DNA from: Atrina japonica | Taxonomy: Eukaryota; Mollusca; Bivalvia; Pterioida; Pinnidae | Assembly: GCA_030159075.1 (NCBI GenBank) | Contig: BROG01000479.1 | Span: 512,328 to 576,327 of the forward strand | Direction: 5' to 3' | DNA length: 64,000 nucleotides | In this document: positions 25,340 to 44,360 of the stretch, one piece after another | Position numbering within the stretch: the first letter of the stretch is position 1 | Layout: every line of letters begins with the position of its first letter | The notes under the pieces: model-generated | Told to the model about the DNA's origin: nothing | Seen by the model: the letters and a program-made list of their open reading frames with translations, nothing else | Database searches by the model: none | Program-made: the position numbers and the translations under genes

Positions 25340-25978
25340 GCTTACGTACATTTGGGACATCAATCAATAATTTGCTTTTGACAAAGAAATCAACTAAATA
25401 CAGATATCCTTTATTTACCAATTACATGTAGTTGGTATATACGTAGCATATATGAAAAATATTTTGTTTTCTTTTTTTTGGGGGGGTTGTTTTTTTTTTC
25501 TAATCTCAGACGAATAATACTTAATGCAAATTTTATATCATATAAACTGAAATTATATACAAACGTCAAGCAATAGATAGACAAAAATGTTAAATGTCCT
25601 CTTAATCATATAAATCTATACTTGGATTTGACGGTAATTGAAAAAACGATATCTTATATTTAAAGGCGTTTAGTGCATAAGAATTACGAATATGAATCGC
25701 TACAAAAGTATCGATTCATTTCTCCTCATATCATACCTTGTATACGTTCAAGAATTTGCTGATGCTGGGATTCCACTTCTGCAACAGAAACAAAACTTAC
25801 ATCTCTTTATATTTTCTATTTATCTAAGATTTTAAATAAATCTTGAAATATCACAAAAGTGTCGAACTAATCCCTCCTGACGTCCCGAATTACGGCAAGA
25901 TTAACTACGTGATGTTTTGACACATGATGTAGTTCAGATAGAATTGAGAAATTTGACCGCGGATGAACTGTGTCTCAA
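25340..25978. other. no gene seen
   Basis: AT-rich with a G-run and T-runs near 25470-25500; nothing recognised. Confidence 0.4.
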
Positions 25979-26018
25979 GTATGTATGTATGTATGTATGT
26001 ATGTATGTATGTATGTAT
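25979..26018. repeat. (TATG)n microsatellite
   Basis: About ten units. Confidence 0.95.
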
Positions 26019-26190
26019 ATGTGTATATTAATTACGCTATATTTCCTAAACAGTCATTTGTAATTCATGTTCTCATACCAAAATTTAAAAACCCCAAAAC
26101 AGCAGATTTTCCTGTGAGATGGTTGTTGAAACTGTAATTTACTTTGTAAAAATGCAATGTTTTTGGATGGAAAGAAATACATAACAAGGA

Positions 26191-26228
<38 letters not shown>
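26191..26228. repeat. (ATG)n microsatellite
   Basis: About twelve ATG units; read in reverse it gives a spurious poly-His tract. Confidence 0.95.
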
Positions 26229-26304
26229 AAACATAAGGAAGACTAGCAGTAGTACTAATATTATATATAGTTGATAGATGGGGATCAGATACTAAAATGA
26301 GACA

Positions 26305-26312
26305 GATGGATG

Positions 26313-26357
<45 letters not shown>

Positions 26358-26365
26358 ATAGATAA

Positions 26366-26401
<36 letters not shown>

Positions 26402-26408
26402 ATATATT

Positions 26409-26439
<31 letters not shown>

Positions 26440-26469
26440 CGATCGATCGATCGATAGACAGAGAGAGAG

Positions 26470-26500
<31 letters not shown>

Positions 26501-26512
26501 GATAGATAGACA
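26305..26512. repeat. (GATA)n microsatellite
   Basis: About 50 units with GATC, AATA and GAGA variants. The 169-codon minus-strand ORF across it is an artefact of the repeat. Confidence 0.97.
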
Positions 26513-26540
26513 AACAGAAAGCTACATATATAGTCAGTTA

Positions 26541-27441
26541 GACACACTAGTAAACTCAAACAGTCATCTATCAATCACTTTAAGATATAAAATAAGTTTC
26601 GATATCTGTCTTAGATAAGAAAACGATCTTTCATCTATTTTTTATCAAAGATAAGAGTTGTAAGCTGTACTGCCAAAATATGATATTATGTCCCGTTTTT
26701 GATGTTGTTTGGTATGTCTAAAATAAAAAATTAAAAAACCATTCCTTGTAATATTGTATTATTCGAGTTAGACATCGAATAAATCAGATTTGTCAGGTTT
26801 ACAATTTCGATATAAAGACTAAATGTATAAACATAAAAAGATTGAAATATAGTCGCCCAGTCTCATGTTTCGTAGATAAATCTTAACATTAAACATAAAC
26901 TTCATTAAATTATTACCGCCCAGTTTGATATGAATGAACCACCTCGTAACCTTTCATTTTAAGATTGCATAAATTTGTGAAATATTATCCATTCCTGCAA
27001 GGTATCAGTGTATTTAGACATATCATATGGCAATAATATCCATAAAATACAAGATGCGCATCTCTCCATATTATCAAAGGTTAGATTCTAAATGTACATT
27101 ACACTGATCAATAAAAATTTGGACTGCTGAGCGTACATGCATCTGTTTAATGTAAAGCAATGATCAAATGCTTCAAGGAAATAGATAGGGTCCTCCTCTT
27201 TTCTACTCCTGTCGTTCAAATTCGAGTTTCAATTGTACAATGGTAGTCATCTATTTCCTGATAAAACATATATATTAACTATCTTTAGAAATACTTTCTG
27301 ATAAAATTCGTTATTTTTTTCAAAACTTTTTAAAAGTGTATACGAAACAAAAAACTCATAAATATTATCATGAGATTATTAAAAGATATATTTTCTTTGA
27401 AGTTTTCTTGATTTAAAAAATTCAAATACATGTATTTATAC

Positions 27442-27444
<3 letters not shown>
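26541..27444. other. no gene seen
   Basis: AT-rich; nothing recognised. Confidence 0.45.

Positions 27445-27520
<76 letters not shown>
27445..27520. repeat. (TA)n microsatellite
   Basis: About 38 units, directly upstream of a SINE-A copy. Confidence 0.97.
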
Positions 27521-27521
<1 letters not shown>

Positions 27522-27532
27522 TAATGATATAG

Positions 27533-27801
27533 AGCCAGCCTGGCTCAGCCGGTAGCGCGCTCGACTCTTGATCGTGAGGTCGTGAGTTCGAGTCCAGCCG
27601 GCGGTTTGTTTCCTGTCTGTCGGATGAGACAGTAAAAACCGTAGTCTCGTGTCACAGTGGGTGTCGGCACGATAAAGAAACCTCACTGCTCAATGGCCAT
27701 AAGTGCCGAGCATAGGCCAAAATTTGAAGCCCTTCATCGGCATTTGGTGACGTCTCCATATGAGTGAAATATTCTTGAGTGGGACGTTAAACAACAATAA
27801 A
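27533..27801 (+). repeat. SINE-A, complete copy with target-site duplication
   Basis: Head TGGCTCAGCCGGTAGCGCGC and GAGTTCGAGTCCAGCCGGC, full body, tail GGGACGTTAAACAACAATAA. A 13-bp duplication TCTAATGAT(A/T)TAG flanks it at 27520-27532 and 27802-27814, with one mismatch. It lies between two long TA tracts, so it inserted into or next to a TA-rich site. Confidence 0.94.
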
Positions 27802-27814
27802 TCTAATGATTTAG

Positions 27815-27827
27815 ATATATATATATA

Positions 27828-27917
<90 letters not shown>
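27815..27917. repeat. (TA)n microsatellite
   Basis: About 50 TA units with one interruption near 27830. Confidence 0.97.
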
Positions 27918-27922
<5 letters not shown>

Positions 27923-28815
27923 TTTTAATATACAAAGTTCACGGTTCATATATCCTCTTTACGTAAACTAATATTCTTTTGCAAGAATAAAGTGTTATGT
28001 TATTTGCCTTGATAACAATATCTACAACTCAGTAGACCTATATATCATCTATTATCTGTGATCACGCAGAGCTGTATAAATTTTTATGGTATGTACTAAG
28101 CGTTCGTATTACGAAACACCATGGCCAATTAAAACCCATTTTACGTAGTTATGATATGATTATTATATATGTAATGTTATAATTTCTTCAATCACAAAAT
28201 CAATTTCGCTCCATTTGTTTTATAAGCTAATCGGACACAAAAAATAATTTCCTGAACAATTTCTTTTAATCGAAAGTCGAGGTAACTGATATAGGCGCCA
28301 GCTAGATAATGTTTATATTATTAAACGAAACTCCGGCAAATTCTAACGACGTTTTATGAATTACATAATTATCAATTTGAATTAATTATATACTGTAGAT
28401 TCCATGCCGCAAATCAATTGTCTAAACTCGTTGTTTTATTGTATTTAGAAATTGACATGTTTTTTGTCGGATAATTATTGGGTTTAAAAATAAAGTTACA
28501 TGACTGATATATATCTAAAATGTCTTATAAAGTTATATTGCATATAAATACAATGTCAAAAGTGCTGCTTTATCCTGTAATTTCTATTATTACTAGGATG
28601 ACTAAAATTGAATGCACTATGGTATCTATCATGTAGAAGTATGCACTTGTTTTTAGTTTAGAACTTGGCATCATTGGAGAGTACCTAAATCGGGAAAACG
28701 AAGAAAGAAGAACTATTTTACATTTGTCTGGATATTTGTCTTGAATTTAGACTTACAGTAAGTTAAAGACCGAACATTTATAAAAAAAAACTACAACCAT
28801 GAGGCAGTTAACTTA
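27918..28815. other. no gene seen
   Basis: AT-rich; nothing recognised. Confidence 0.45.
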
Positions 28816-28818
28816 AAC

Positions 28819-28850
<32 letters not shown>

Positions 28851-28942
28851 TCACAAACACACACACAGTCACTCACACACACACTCACAAACACACACAC
28901 TCACACACACGCACTCACAAACACACACACATACACACACAC
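28816..28942. repeat. (CA)n microsatellite, interrupted
   Basis: CA units with regular AAACAC and TCACAC interruptions. Confidence 0.93.
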
Positions 28943-29094
28943 CAACACCTGAGGAGTTATGTCCCTGTATTATCTATATATTGTGTTATGTCTCCTGAAT
29001 GACCCGATTTGCTAGACCCTGCTCATTGTACGATCGTATCATGTATATAGGCAAATCACTAAATTTTCAGTTGTTGTCACAAGGGTATGGTATT

Positions 29095-30035
29095 TGTTTG
29101 GTAGGAAGGCAGGTAGAAAGGTAGTGCGTTTGCCAAACGATATGTAAGTACGTAGTTTGTTTGCTAAAAAGAGAGGTAGTATGACAGGTGATTTGTCTGC
29201 TAGACAAAAAGGTATATAAGTGGATAGATAGTTAGTGTATTTGTTAGGAATGCAAGTATATAGGTAAGTGATCTGTTTGTTAGGTGAATAGGTAGGTAGT
29301 GTTTGCTAGGAATGCAAGTAGGTAGGTGGGTATGTAGTTTGGTAGATAGGTAGTTTCTTCGCCTGGTAAGTAGTATTGATAAGTAGTTTCTTTGATAGGT
29401 AAGTAGTCTGTTTGCTAATTAGGAAAGCAAATTAGTAAGTACGTTGTTAAAGGGACATTAGCTGTGATTACCAAAAATATTATTTCAATTTACTTTTTTC
29501 ACTTGTACTTCATGTACAATAACACATAAGAACTATACACAGGCTTAAAATGTTATATTCCTATACATTCGTGGAAATAATGTCAGGTCCAGCGTGGTAT
29601 TCACATACAAATAGTAAGGTTTAGTTTATCAATTGCAAGTGAAAAAGTGACAAACCTGGGTTTCTCAGGCAATTTTCACAAAACATATAGGAGTATAACA
29701 ATTTTTATCCCTGTATATTTTTGTTTTTGTATATCAATCTAAGCAATGAAAAAGGAAAAAGAAAATTTGACAAAAAACACAGCTAACGTCCCTTTACCTA
29801 GATTGGCAGATTAGTAGTTTAGTAGTCGGTTTTCAGGGAAGGTAAGTAGGTACTTTATTCGCTAGGTATATAGGTAGGCAGTTTGATTGTAAGGTATGTA
29901 GGTAGTTTGTTTGTTTGTTTGCTATTACGCCAGGTAGACAAGTAGGTGGTTTGATTGCTATGTAAGTCGGTGGCCTGTTACGATTGCTATGTAATTCGGT
30001 AGCCTATTCGATAGGTAGGTAAATCAGTAGGAGAG
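29095..30035. repeat. degenerate GTAG/GTTTG-rich minisatellite, split by a MITE
   Basis: Loose units of the type AGGTAGGTAGTTTGTTTGCTA on both sides of a MITE (29451-29793). The right-hand part at 29800-30035 resumes the same vocabulary. Confidence 0.65.
29451..29793. mobile_element. TTAA-MITE, complete copy
   Basis: A 343-bp element with inverted termini AGGGACATTAGCTGTG and CACAGCTAACGTCCCT, flanked by TTAA at 29447-29450 and TTAC at 29794-29797 (one mutation). No coding capacity. TTAA targets are used by piggyBac and Kolobok elements; which of these supplied the transposase cannot be told here. Confidence 0.88.
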
Positions 30036-30524
30036 TAGATCTATGGCAGACACAAATTTCAAAATTCTAAACCGATGTTACATATGCTTATGTAAGTTGC
30101 ACACATGTTCCTGTAGCGCAATGCCATTCATATATTGCAGGTGTTGATATTGTATTTATCAAGCATTCTTATCTATGCATTGTTTTCAAACCAAACGCCA
30201 CACATACTCTATATTTCTGTTTTATTTGGCAGGTGAACTGTTTGTATATAGGAACATATATATTGTTTTTGATCAACTAATCAACGAATCTGTACAATCT
30301 ATCTGCAGTTAAGCAACCGCTGTACTTCTTATTGCATTTATACAATGTTATTGTGTTTGCTTTTTCTATTTACTAACGCAAACATATTTGTCTCAAATAA
30401 GAATGGTATCCCAGACTTCGGTTAATTTGTTTGTTTTAATAAAATATCGCCAAGGATTTTCACTTAAATGGTGACGTCATCAGCTGAAAATGAAGTACAA
30501 CAAATTTCATTTGTGAACTTAGGG
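30036..30524. other. no gene seen
   Basis: Nothing recognised. Confidence 0.45.
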
Positions 30525-30745
30525 GATGATTGGGGGTCCCATGGCAATGTGTTTTAAAATCACGATGCAAACCATGTAGTCTCTGACCTCTCGTCAGCGC
30601 GTGTTCGAACGCAGCTAGTTAATCATAAGCTGATTTTGTAAGAAAGCTTGTGTTAACTTGCAGGAAGTCGATTAATTTTTCACAGGTACATCGTTACCGG
30701 ATTTTCTTTTTTAATTACATTCTAGAACATTGTTGAGAATGGTTT
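30525..30745 (+). repeat. SINE-B, strongly diverged copy
   Basis: Order of motifs is kept: GTCCCATGGCAATGTG, CGTCAGCGCGTGTTCGAACG, AAGCTGATTTTGT, TTAACTTGCAGGAAGTCG and ACATCGTTACCGGATT. Confidence 0.6.
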
Positions 30746-31446
30746 AAGATACCATGTAATATGTACTGATATAAAATGATACAGATGCATAGAGGGATCT
30801 AAAATAGGGGCCTACCACGTCTGCCACGAAACGGGACCTCCATGTTAATGTCACGTTTAACGTTCTACAGCTTCCATGACGCGGGATCGCCTTGTTGATA
30901 GACTTTTCAGGAGTTTTTCCTTTTCGTCAATGTTTGTCATAGTATGCAGTTTCAGAGAAAAAAACTAGGGCAGCATCAATTCTGGTAAAGCAATTTACTG
31001 TATATATTACTTGGAATATGGACATTATGTAGTGATATGTGCCAGATTTACAAGGCATGATCCTACAGGAAGTCGGTGATACTTGTCATCTTTACAAGAG
31101 AGAACATCTGAATTTTTTTTTCCTCGCACATTAACTCAAACATTATACCACTGAATGCTGAAATTGTAAATATTACGAAACCGGGAGTGGCCTTGCCCGA
31201 CTTTCTGTTTAAGGCAGGTGATTTGAGTGGAAACATTTCGACGAAACTGAACGGAATGGAACAACTCGAAAAATGTCTATTTACCCTAGAGAATCATCAC
31301 TTATGTTTTATGTATTGCTTATGCAATATTTATAACGTGGTCTAATTAATTTATTTACAGTTGTGGTAGATATAGTGGTTGTTACTCTTACCACCGTGCA
31401 AGTGATTAGGTTAAAACTTTAATACCTCTTCTGCACAGTTCTATAC
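30746..31446. other. no gene seen
   Basis: Nothing recognised. Confidence 0.45.
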
Positions 31447-32493
31447 ATCATTAGACTCCTCACTGATTTCATGTCACAGTAGACTCATTAGACTCCTCAC
31501 TGATTTCATGTCACAGTAGACTAATTAGACTCCGCACTGATTTCATGTCACAGTAGACTCATTAGACTCCTCACTGATTTCATGTCACAGTAGACTAATT
31601 AGACTCCGCACTGATTTCATGTCACAGTAGACTCATTAGACTCCTCACTGATTTCATGTCACAGTAGACTCATTAGACTCCGCACTGATTTAATGTCGCA
31701 GTAGACTCATTAGACTCCGCACTGATTTGATGTCACAGCAGACTCGTTAGGCTCCCTAGTCACTGATTTGATGTCACGTCACAGTAGACTCGTTATACTC
31801 CTCGCTGATTTCATTTCACAGGAGACTCGTTGGACTCCGCAATGATTTCATGTCACAGGAAACTCGTTAGACTCCTCACTGATTTGATGTCACAGTAGAC
31901 TCGTTAGACTCCGCACTGACTTAATGTTATAGTAGATTCGTTAGACTTCCCACTGATTTGAAGTCACAGTTGACTTGTTAGACTCCTCACTGATTTCACG
32001 TCACAGGAGACTCATTAGCTCCCTCACTGATTTCATGTCACAGTAGACTCGTTAGACTCCGTACTGATCCCTTGTCACAGTAGACTCGTTAGACTCCGCG
32101 TTGATTTGATGTCACAGTAGACTTGTTAGACTCCTCACTGATTTCACGTCACAGGAGACTCGTTAGCTCCCTCACTGATTTCATGTAACAGTATACTCAT
32201 TAGACTCCTCACTGATTTCATGTCACAGGAGATTCAGTAAACCCCACACTGATATGATGTCACAGTTGACTTGTTAGACTTCTCACTAATTTCATATCAC
32301 AGGAGACTCATTAGACACCGCACTGATTTGATGTCACAGGAGACTCGTTACACTCCGCACTGATTTGATGTCACAGCAGAGTTGTTAGCCTCCTCAGTCA
32401 CTGATTTGATGTAACAGTAGACTCCGCACTGATTTGATGTCACAGTAGACTCGTTAGACTCTTCACTGATTCCATGTCACAGGAGACTAATTA

Positions 32494-33306
32494 GTTGTGG
32501 TGCAACGATATACCGTGGGACGGTATATCGCAGTATATTTGGCACGATTCGGTACACGGTTCCTTTTTTTTCGTGTTCACGATACGGTCCGGATTTTGTC
32601 GTATTCCGGATTAAATGTCCGATATCGGTTTCGACTCAAAACAAAAATTGCTGTCGCTCTCAAGTGTGGTCCTCCTTCGATGTTTAAGTCCGTAAATTGA
32701 AAGCATTATGGCTTTAAGAGTGGAAGAAAAAGACGGTAAAATGTCTGTACCGTTGTTACGTTGAATTGACAATTAAATCGGGCAACACATCGAACATATC
32801 ATGGTCACTCATTCAAACGACGTCACATTGTCATAGCCTAGGCATAGGCTCAACTCGACAACTGCCTGCGCTCAAAAGGAGAAACAGGTCCCCGTACACG
32901 CTCTAATGGGTACCAGACGACGAGGTACGGGACAAATAAGTTTACAGAGGGCCTTTAAATCTTAAATGCAAATAAATTTCCCTCGTTCAAAAGAAATTTC
33001 AAGATCAGTTACAAACTTTATGGTGCTTGATATGAGACCATTGTCTGTAGTAGAATTGGGCGCATTACGTGAAGTGATAAATAAGTGTTACATAGATGCG
33101 TATTCTTGTTTTTGTTTTCAGGGCCGTGTTTTCCTTTTCAGGATTAATAAATTTTTCCATTGACAGAATTTGTTTCTTTTTTATTATATTATTTTGCTTG
33201 GATTTCAGAATACTCTAGTAAAATATAACGTATTGTGATACGTATCGTATCGAGAGCCAAATATCGTGATAGATATCGTAAAGAGAAGTGTGTCGTTGCA
33301 CCCCTA
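32494..33306 (+). mobile_element. hAT transposon relic (ZBED type)
   Basis: Inverted ends GGTGCAACGATATAC and, at the right, GTCGTTGCACCCCT match the hAT pattern GGGGTGCAACGA. The likely 8-bp duplication is ACTAATTA / ACTCATTA, seven of eight identical, but the host array itself contains such words. Inside are broken coding remnants. About 32680-32830 reads KHYGFK and IKSGNTSNIS, like a BED zinc finger. About 32980-33090 reads ISRSVTNFMVLDMRPLSVVE, which resembles the start of the hAT transposase domain. Stops and frameshifts prevent expression. Confidence 0.8.
32680..33090 (+). pseudogene. hAT transposase remnants (BED finger and N-terminal domain)
   Basis: Two separate conserved blocks in different frames. 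The first is a BED-like finger with CYVELTIKSGNTSN, missing proper His ligands. The second block is SRSVTNFMVLDMRPLSVVE. The DDE catalytic part and the C-terminal dimerisation domain are absent, so most of the gene has been deleted. Identification is by eye. Confidence 0.65.
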
Positions 33307-33825
33307 CTCATTAAACTCGTCACTGAATTGATGTCACAGTAGACTCGTTAGAGTCCTCACTGATTTGATGTCACAGTAGACTCGTTAGACTCCTCACTGA
33401 TTTCATATCACAGGAGATTCATTAGACCCCGCACTGATTTAATGTCACAGGAGACTCGTTAGACTCCGCACAGATTTGATGTCACAGTAGACTCGTTAGA
33501 CTCCGCACTGACTTAATGTCATAGTAGATTCGTTAGACTTCCCACTGATTTGAAGTCACAATTGACTTGTTAGACTCCTCACTGATTTCACGTCACAGGA
33601 GACTCATTAGCTCCCTCAGCAGAGTTGTTAGACTCCTCAGTCACTGATTTTATGTCACAGTAGGCTCGTTAGACTCCGCACTGATTTGATGTCACAGGAG
33701 ACTCGTTAGACTCCGCACAGGTTTGATGTCACAGCAGAGTTGTTAGACTCCTCAGTCACTGATTTGATGTCACAGTAGACTCGTTAGACTCTTCAATGAT
33801 TCCATGTCACAGGAGACTAATTAGT

Positions 33826-33921
33826 AGTGGTGCAACGATATACCGTGGGACGGTATATCTCAGTATAATTGGCACGATTCTGTACACGGTTCCTTTTTTT
33901 CGTGTTCACGATACGTTCCGG
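33826..33921 (+). mobile_element. second, truncated hAT 5' end inside the minisatellite
   Basis: Repeats the first about 90 bp of the hAT relic (GTGGTGCAACGATATACCGT onwards) and then joins directly to array sequence at CGGACTCCTCACTG. The flanking array (CTCAGTCACTGATTTGATG to ACAGGAGACTAATTAGT) is also the same as at 32390-32494. It was therefore copied together with array DNA rather than inserted separately. Confidence 0.88.
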
Positions 33922-34440
33922 ACTCCTCACTGATTTCATGTCATAGTAGATTCGTTAGACTCCTAACTGATTTCATGTCACAGTAGACTAGTTAGACTCC
34001 TAACTGATTTCATGTCACAGTAGACTCGTTAGACTCCTCACTGATTTCATGTCACAGTAGACTCGTTAGACTCCGCACTGATTTAATGTCACAGTAGACT
34101 CGTTAGACTCCGCACTGATTTAATGTCACAGTAGACTCGTTAGACTCCTCACTGATTTCATGTCACAGTAGACTCGTTAGACTCCGCACTGATTTAATGT
34201 CACAGTAGACTCGTTAGACTCCACACTGATTTGATGTAACAGTAGACTACTTAAACTCAGCAGTAATTTGATGTTACATTGTAATCGTTAGATACTCCTC
34301 ACCTCACTCACTATGTCACAGTAGACTCGTTACACTCCTCACTGATTTGATGTCACAGTAGACTAGTTAGACTCCGCACTAATTTGATGTACATTGTAAT
34401 CGTTAGATAACCTTCACATCTCACCATGTCAAAGTAGTCA

Positions 34441-35411
34441 AGGTATATACTCTTTACTGGTTTAATCATTCCATAGAAGACTCCATAGACAATCCTTTTT
34501 TATTTTACTATGTCACAGTTGACATGGTTTGAAACGTCTCAGCAGGGTATTCGTCTTTCATATCTTTTTACTATCAGAAGAATTTAAAGTGAAACATTTT
34601 CCTTTCCTTTTACGGTATAATGATTGATAATGAGTGTTAAACTGTCAGTACAGACACTGATACTCTAGTGGTGGTAATGTATATGCTAAGAAAGATAACT
34701 CTTGTAAACATCAACAGCACTGAACACAGCTGCTATTATGCTTTCGTGAAACATAAATAACATTGATAAAATACGTGCTTGTCGTTTAAATTGAAATAAA
34801 CGTTTGTATACGCACAAGGTTTATTTAAAACCTTTCACATTTAACATAAAATTATTGAGAGAAAAAAGATTATCTCAGGGTTTTTTTTTTTTTTTAAATT
34901 CATTATGTTCATTATCTCAGAAGATTTAAAAAAAAGACTTTTAGGGGAAAATAAGGCATAGTATTAATATCAATATTCCCTATTCATAAATTAGGCTGAA
35001 CACGATTCACATTTTTCAATATTTTAAAGATAAAAAAGAACTTTGAAATTAATTTCAAATTACAAGAAACAGAAGATCTAAGCATGTATATCATTACAAA
35101 AATAGCACAACAAAAATCATAATGCAATATAATGCATTTATGTATGCTTTCAAATATGTACACAATTGTTTAAAAGTTCTCGAGTTATATATCAAGATTT
35201 TCTGTATATGATATTTGGGGTCTTAACTTTTAAAAAATCTTTTAACCGAAAGTAACAAAAATATTACTTACACCATCATAAAATGTCTCTCTGTTCATTG
35301 AAAAATATAAATTGCATTGTTTGTTTTGGGGGATTTTTTTTTTTTTTTTTTTGCATGGGTGGAGAGGGTGTTGGTTTTTTGCTAAAAGAATCCTATATCA
35401 TTATTGTTGCC
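34441..35411. other. no gene seen
   Basis: AT-rich with T-runs. ORF 35283-35525 overlaps the next SINE and is not called. Confidence 0.45.
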
Positions 35412-35585
35412 GTTGTTGTTGTTGTTGTATTGTTGTTTAACGTCCCACTCAAGAAACATTTAGTCAGGCAAATGCCGGTGAAGGGCTTCAAAGTTTGGCC
35501 TATGCTGGGCACTTACGGCCATTGAGCAGTGAGGGTTCTTTACAGTGTCGACACCTACTGTAACATGGGACCTCGGTTTTCACTG
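35412..35585 (-). repeat. SINE-A fragment
   Basis: Minus-strand 3' half: TTGTTTAACGTCCCACTCAA, GCACTTACGGCCATTGAGCA and GTGTCGACACCTACTGTAAC. The tRNA-like head is missing. Confidence 0.88.
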
Positions 35586-36603
35586 TGAAATTATGTTATA
35601 TAGAACATGTGAAAACAAAACATAAAGTAATGATCCTGCAAAAGACATTATCATTTATGCGATATATGGCACCTTTAAACATAGTGTCGTATTTGTTTAT
35701 GCATCTGTGTCTGTTCTATCAATAGCTAATTAGCAGAACTATGGGTAATCACGATTGTCATATTGAATAGATCCTAACCGGTTTAGCATTTGAACAGAAC
35801 AAATATCCTATCTTTATCTCCCCTTTTCGTCTTCCAGGAAAACACTGTCAAATTCCCGATGTTTACTTTCGTTTTGATTTTCTACCACTTCCGGTTTTAT
35901 GTATGGTACAGTACTTGACATTAAAGTTTATCATCTTCTAGGCCTACAACCGGAGTGCAACAGTTAATTCAGGCGAAATTGATTACACCCACAGGAAGGA
36001 TATATCTAAGTATATTATTATTTAGTTTGCTTCTGGTACTAAAACATTTGTAAACCGTGATATATTGCATCGGTAACGTATATTATCAAAACGAAAGAAC
36101 ATATCGTAGATCTGCTAAGTAAATACCCTTTCAACGTGATTTATACATCATTTATCTAAACTGTAGTATTTTGTAAAAATAATCTTGTAAGTATATAACC
36201 ATCAATTTGAGGTTATTTGTTGCTAACTACTTGTATTAGATACTATCACAATAGACAGGAATCGGTTTCAGGATTGATTAACACATTCGACACAATAACA
36301 AACGTGCGTTTCAGATATAAATAACTCGCACTTTATCTACCTATGATTATAGGTGAGAATGACACAATGTCGTATTACGATAACGGAAAAAATTAAAGGG
36401 GTAACGTGTTATATCCATGTATACTACTATATTTGGCAAAGTTACGTAAACAATATATCCGATGAATTAAAAAATTAAGAGATACGCCCCCTAACCCCGA
36501 ACTGTCTGGAAATGTTTAAGTAAAGAGATAGAAGCTTTTCTGTTATTTAACAGGATCTTATATGTTGTTTCCATCTTATTATGGACAAATAGCAACGGTG
36601 GTT
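35586..36603. other. no gene seen
   Basis: AT-rich; nothing recognised. Confidence 0.45.
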
Positions 36604-36607
36604 TTAA

Positions 36608-36932
36608 AGGAGCATTAACTGTTGGGTTTATTTTTTTTTCAAATTTGTGTCCCAAGTTTTACTACTTATATTGATATACAATACCAAAGGGAGATAAACA
36701 CATGCATACCTGTATATTTTGTGTATATTGGTTGAGAAACCCAGTTTTGGCACTTTTTTATTTCCAACTGATTAGTTCAACCTTACTACTTGTTTATAAA
36801 TATCACACCGGACCTGACCTTATGTTCATAAAATATAGGATTTTTAATGTCTGTGTATAGCTCTTATTTGTAATTGTACATCAGGTACAAGTAGTATCTA
36901 AATGATTTTTGGTAAACACAGTTAATGCCCCT
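36608..36932. mobile_element. TTAA-MITE, complete copy
   Basis: 325 bp, ends AGGAGCATTAACTGT and ACAGTTAATGCCCCT, perfect TTAA on both sides (36604-36607 and 36933-36936). Confidence 0.92.
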
Positions 36933-36936
36933 TTAA

Positions 36937-37628
36937 TTCATGTTTGCCTTCATGACGAGTCGTATAGTTATAACTCAGCAGTCAGGTCAGGCAAGTACGA
37001 GTTATCCCCCATAACATCGTAGCAGTGCGATATATTTCAACTGTTGTGAACTGAAATGTAAATATAATATGTACATTTTAAGCTACCTGTTTTGAAAATA
37101 AATAAAAGTATTATCAAAAAAAGGTCAAAATGATTTTCTATGTTATCTCTGTAATATATGTATCTTAATTTTTCTTAATGACACAAAAATTATTTTTATC
37201 TGACAAAAACAGCCACTAGCATTATAAATTCAAATTGAAAAAAATCGAATGATGTTAATCAGTTATTTACTAAATATACAATTAACCAATATGTGAAATT
37301 CTAATCTTTAAAAAAATAATTCATAGATTTAGCTACCCCTGCTTTTGAAATGCAACACTTTTGTTCTGTATGGTACTCGTTTCAATTAAGCTAATACATT
37401 GAACTAAATCTGTTAATATTTACAGAGAATACAATTCCCTCTAAATGTAATAAACTTCTATTTGTAACATGAAAATAGACCATTTATATCCTTCCGCCAC
37501 TTCTTTCAAAGTGACAGTGATGCCCTTCAACATCACTAGCTAGGGTTATTATATATATTGGAAAATAAAATAATAAGTCTTTCAATCAACCCGCGTCGAA
37601 GAAATAACGGAAATTAATATTATTTCAG
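36937..37628. promoter_or_regulatory. upstream region of HSPA12-like gene A
   Basis: Probably holds the promoter and a non-coding first exon, but neither can be placed. I searched by eye for heat-shock elements (alternating GAA/TTC triplets) and saw no convincing three-block site. Confidence 0.25.
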
Positions 37629-37652
37629 GTTGGGTGATTCTTGAATATCACA
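37629..37652 (+). promoter_or_regulatory. probable 3' splice site just before the start codon, gene A
   Basis: TATTATTTCAG ends at 37629, 23 nt before the ATG. Gene B has the same arrangement. This suggests a non-coding first exon further upstream. Confidence 0.45.
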
Positions 37653-44270
<6,618 letters not shown>

Positions 44271-44354
44271 AATGTCATTTCCGTTCAATTTCTTGAAAAC
44301 AATTACTTGCAATTGGAAGAAGACGCTATATTGAACCTTATAATAATGATTGGG

Positions 44355-44360
44355 ATTAAA
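44355..44360 (+). terminator. possible polyadenylation signal, gene A
   Basis: ATTAAA 85 nt after the stop; a canonical AATAAA lies at 44699-44704. Either could be used. Confidence 0.4.

Larger units (their letters stand above)
31447..34440. repeat. 37-bp minisatellite, about 55 units, interrupted by hAT DNA
   Basis: The unit is AGACTCGTTAGACTCC then (T/G)CACTGATTT(C/G)ATGTCACAGT, 37 bp. At the left edge (31447-31690) two unit types, CATTAG..CCTC and AATTAG..CCGC, alternate as a 74-bp dimer. The array is split by an 813-bp hAT relic (32494-33306) and again by a 96-bp hAT fragment (33826-33921). No ORF runs through it and it has no spacer diversity, so it is not a CRISPR. Confidence 0.95.

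Noticed and set aside
26065..26574. 169-codon minus-strand ORF with SIYL repeats and a His run
   Set aside because: It is the GATA and ATG microsatellites read in frame.
31447..34440. Possible CRISPR-like regular repeat array
   Set aside because: The 37-bp units are directly adjacent with no unique spacers, in a eukaryotic context with SINEs and introns; it is a minisatellite.
36937..37628. Heat-shock elements upstream of gene A
   Set aside because: Isolated GAA and TTC triplets occur, but I found no run of three alternating blocks with correct spacing.
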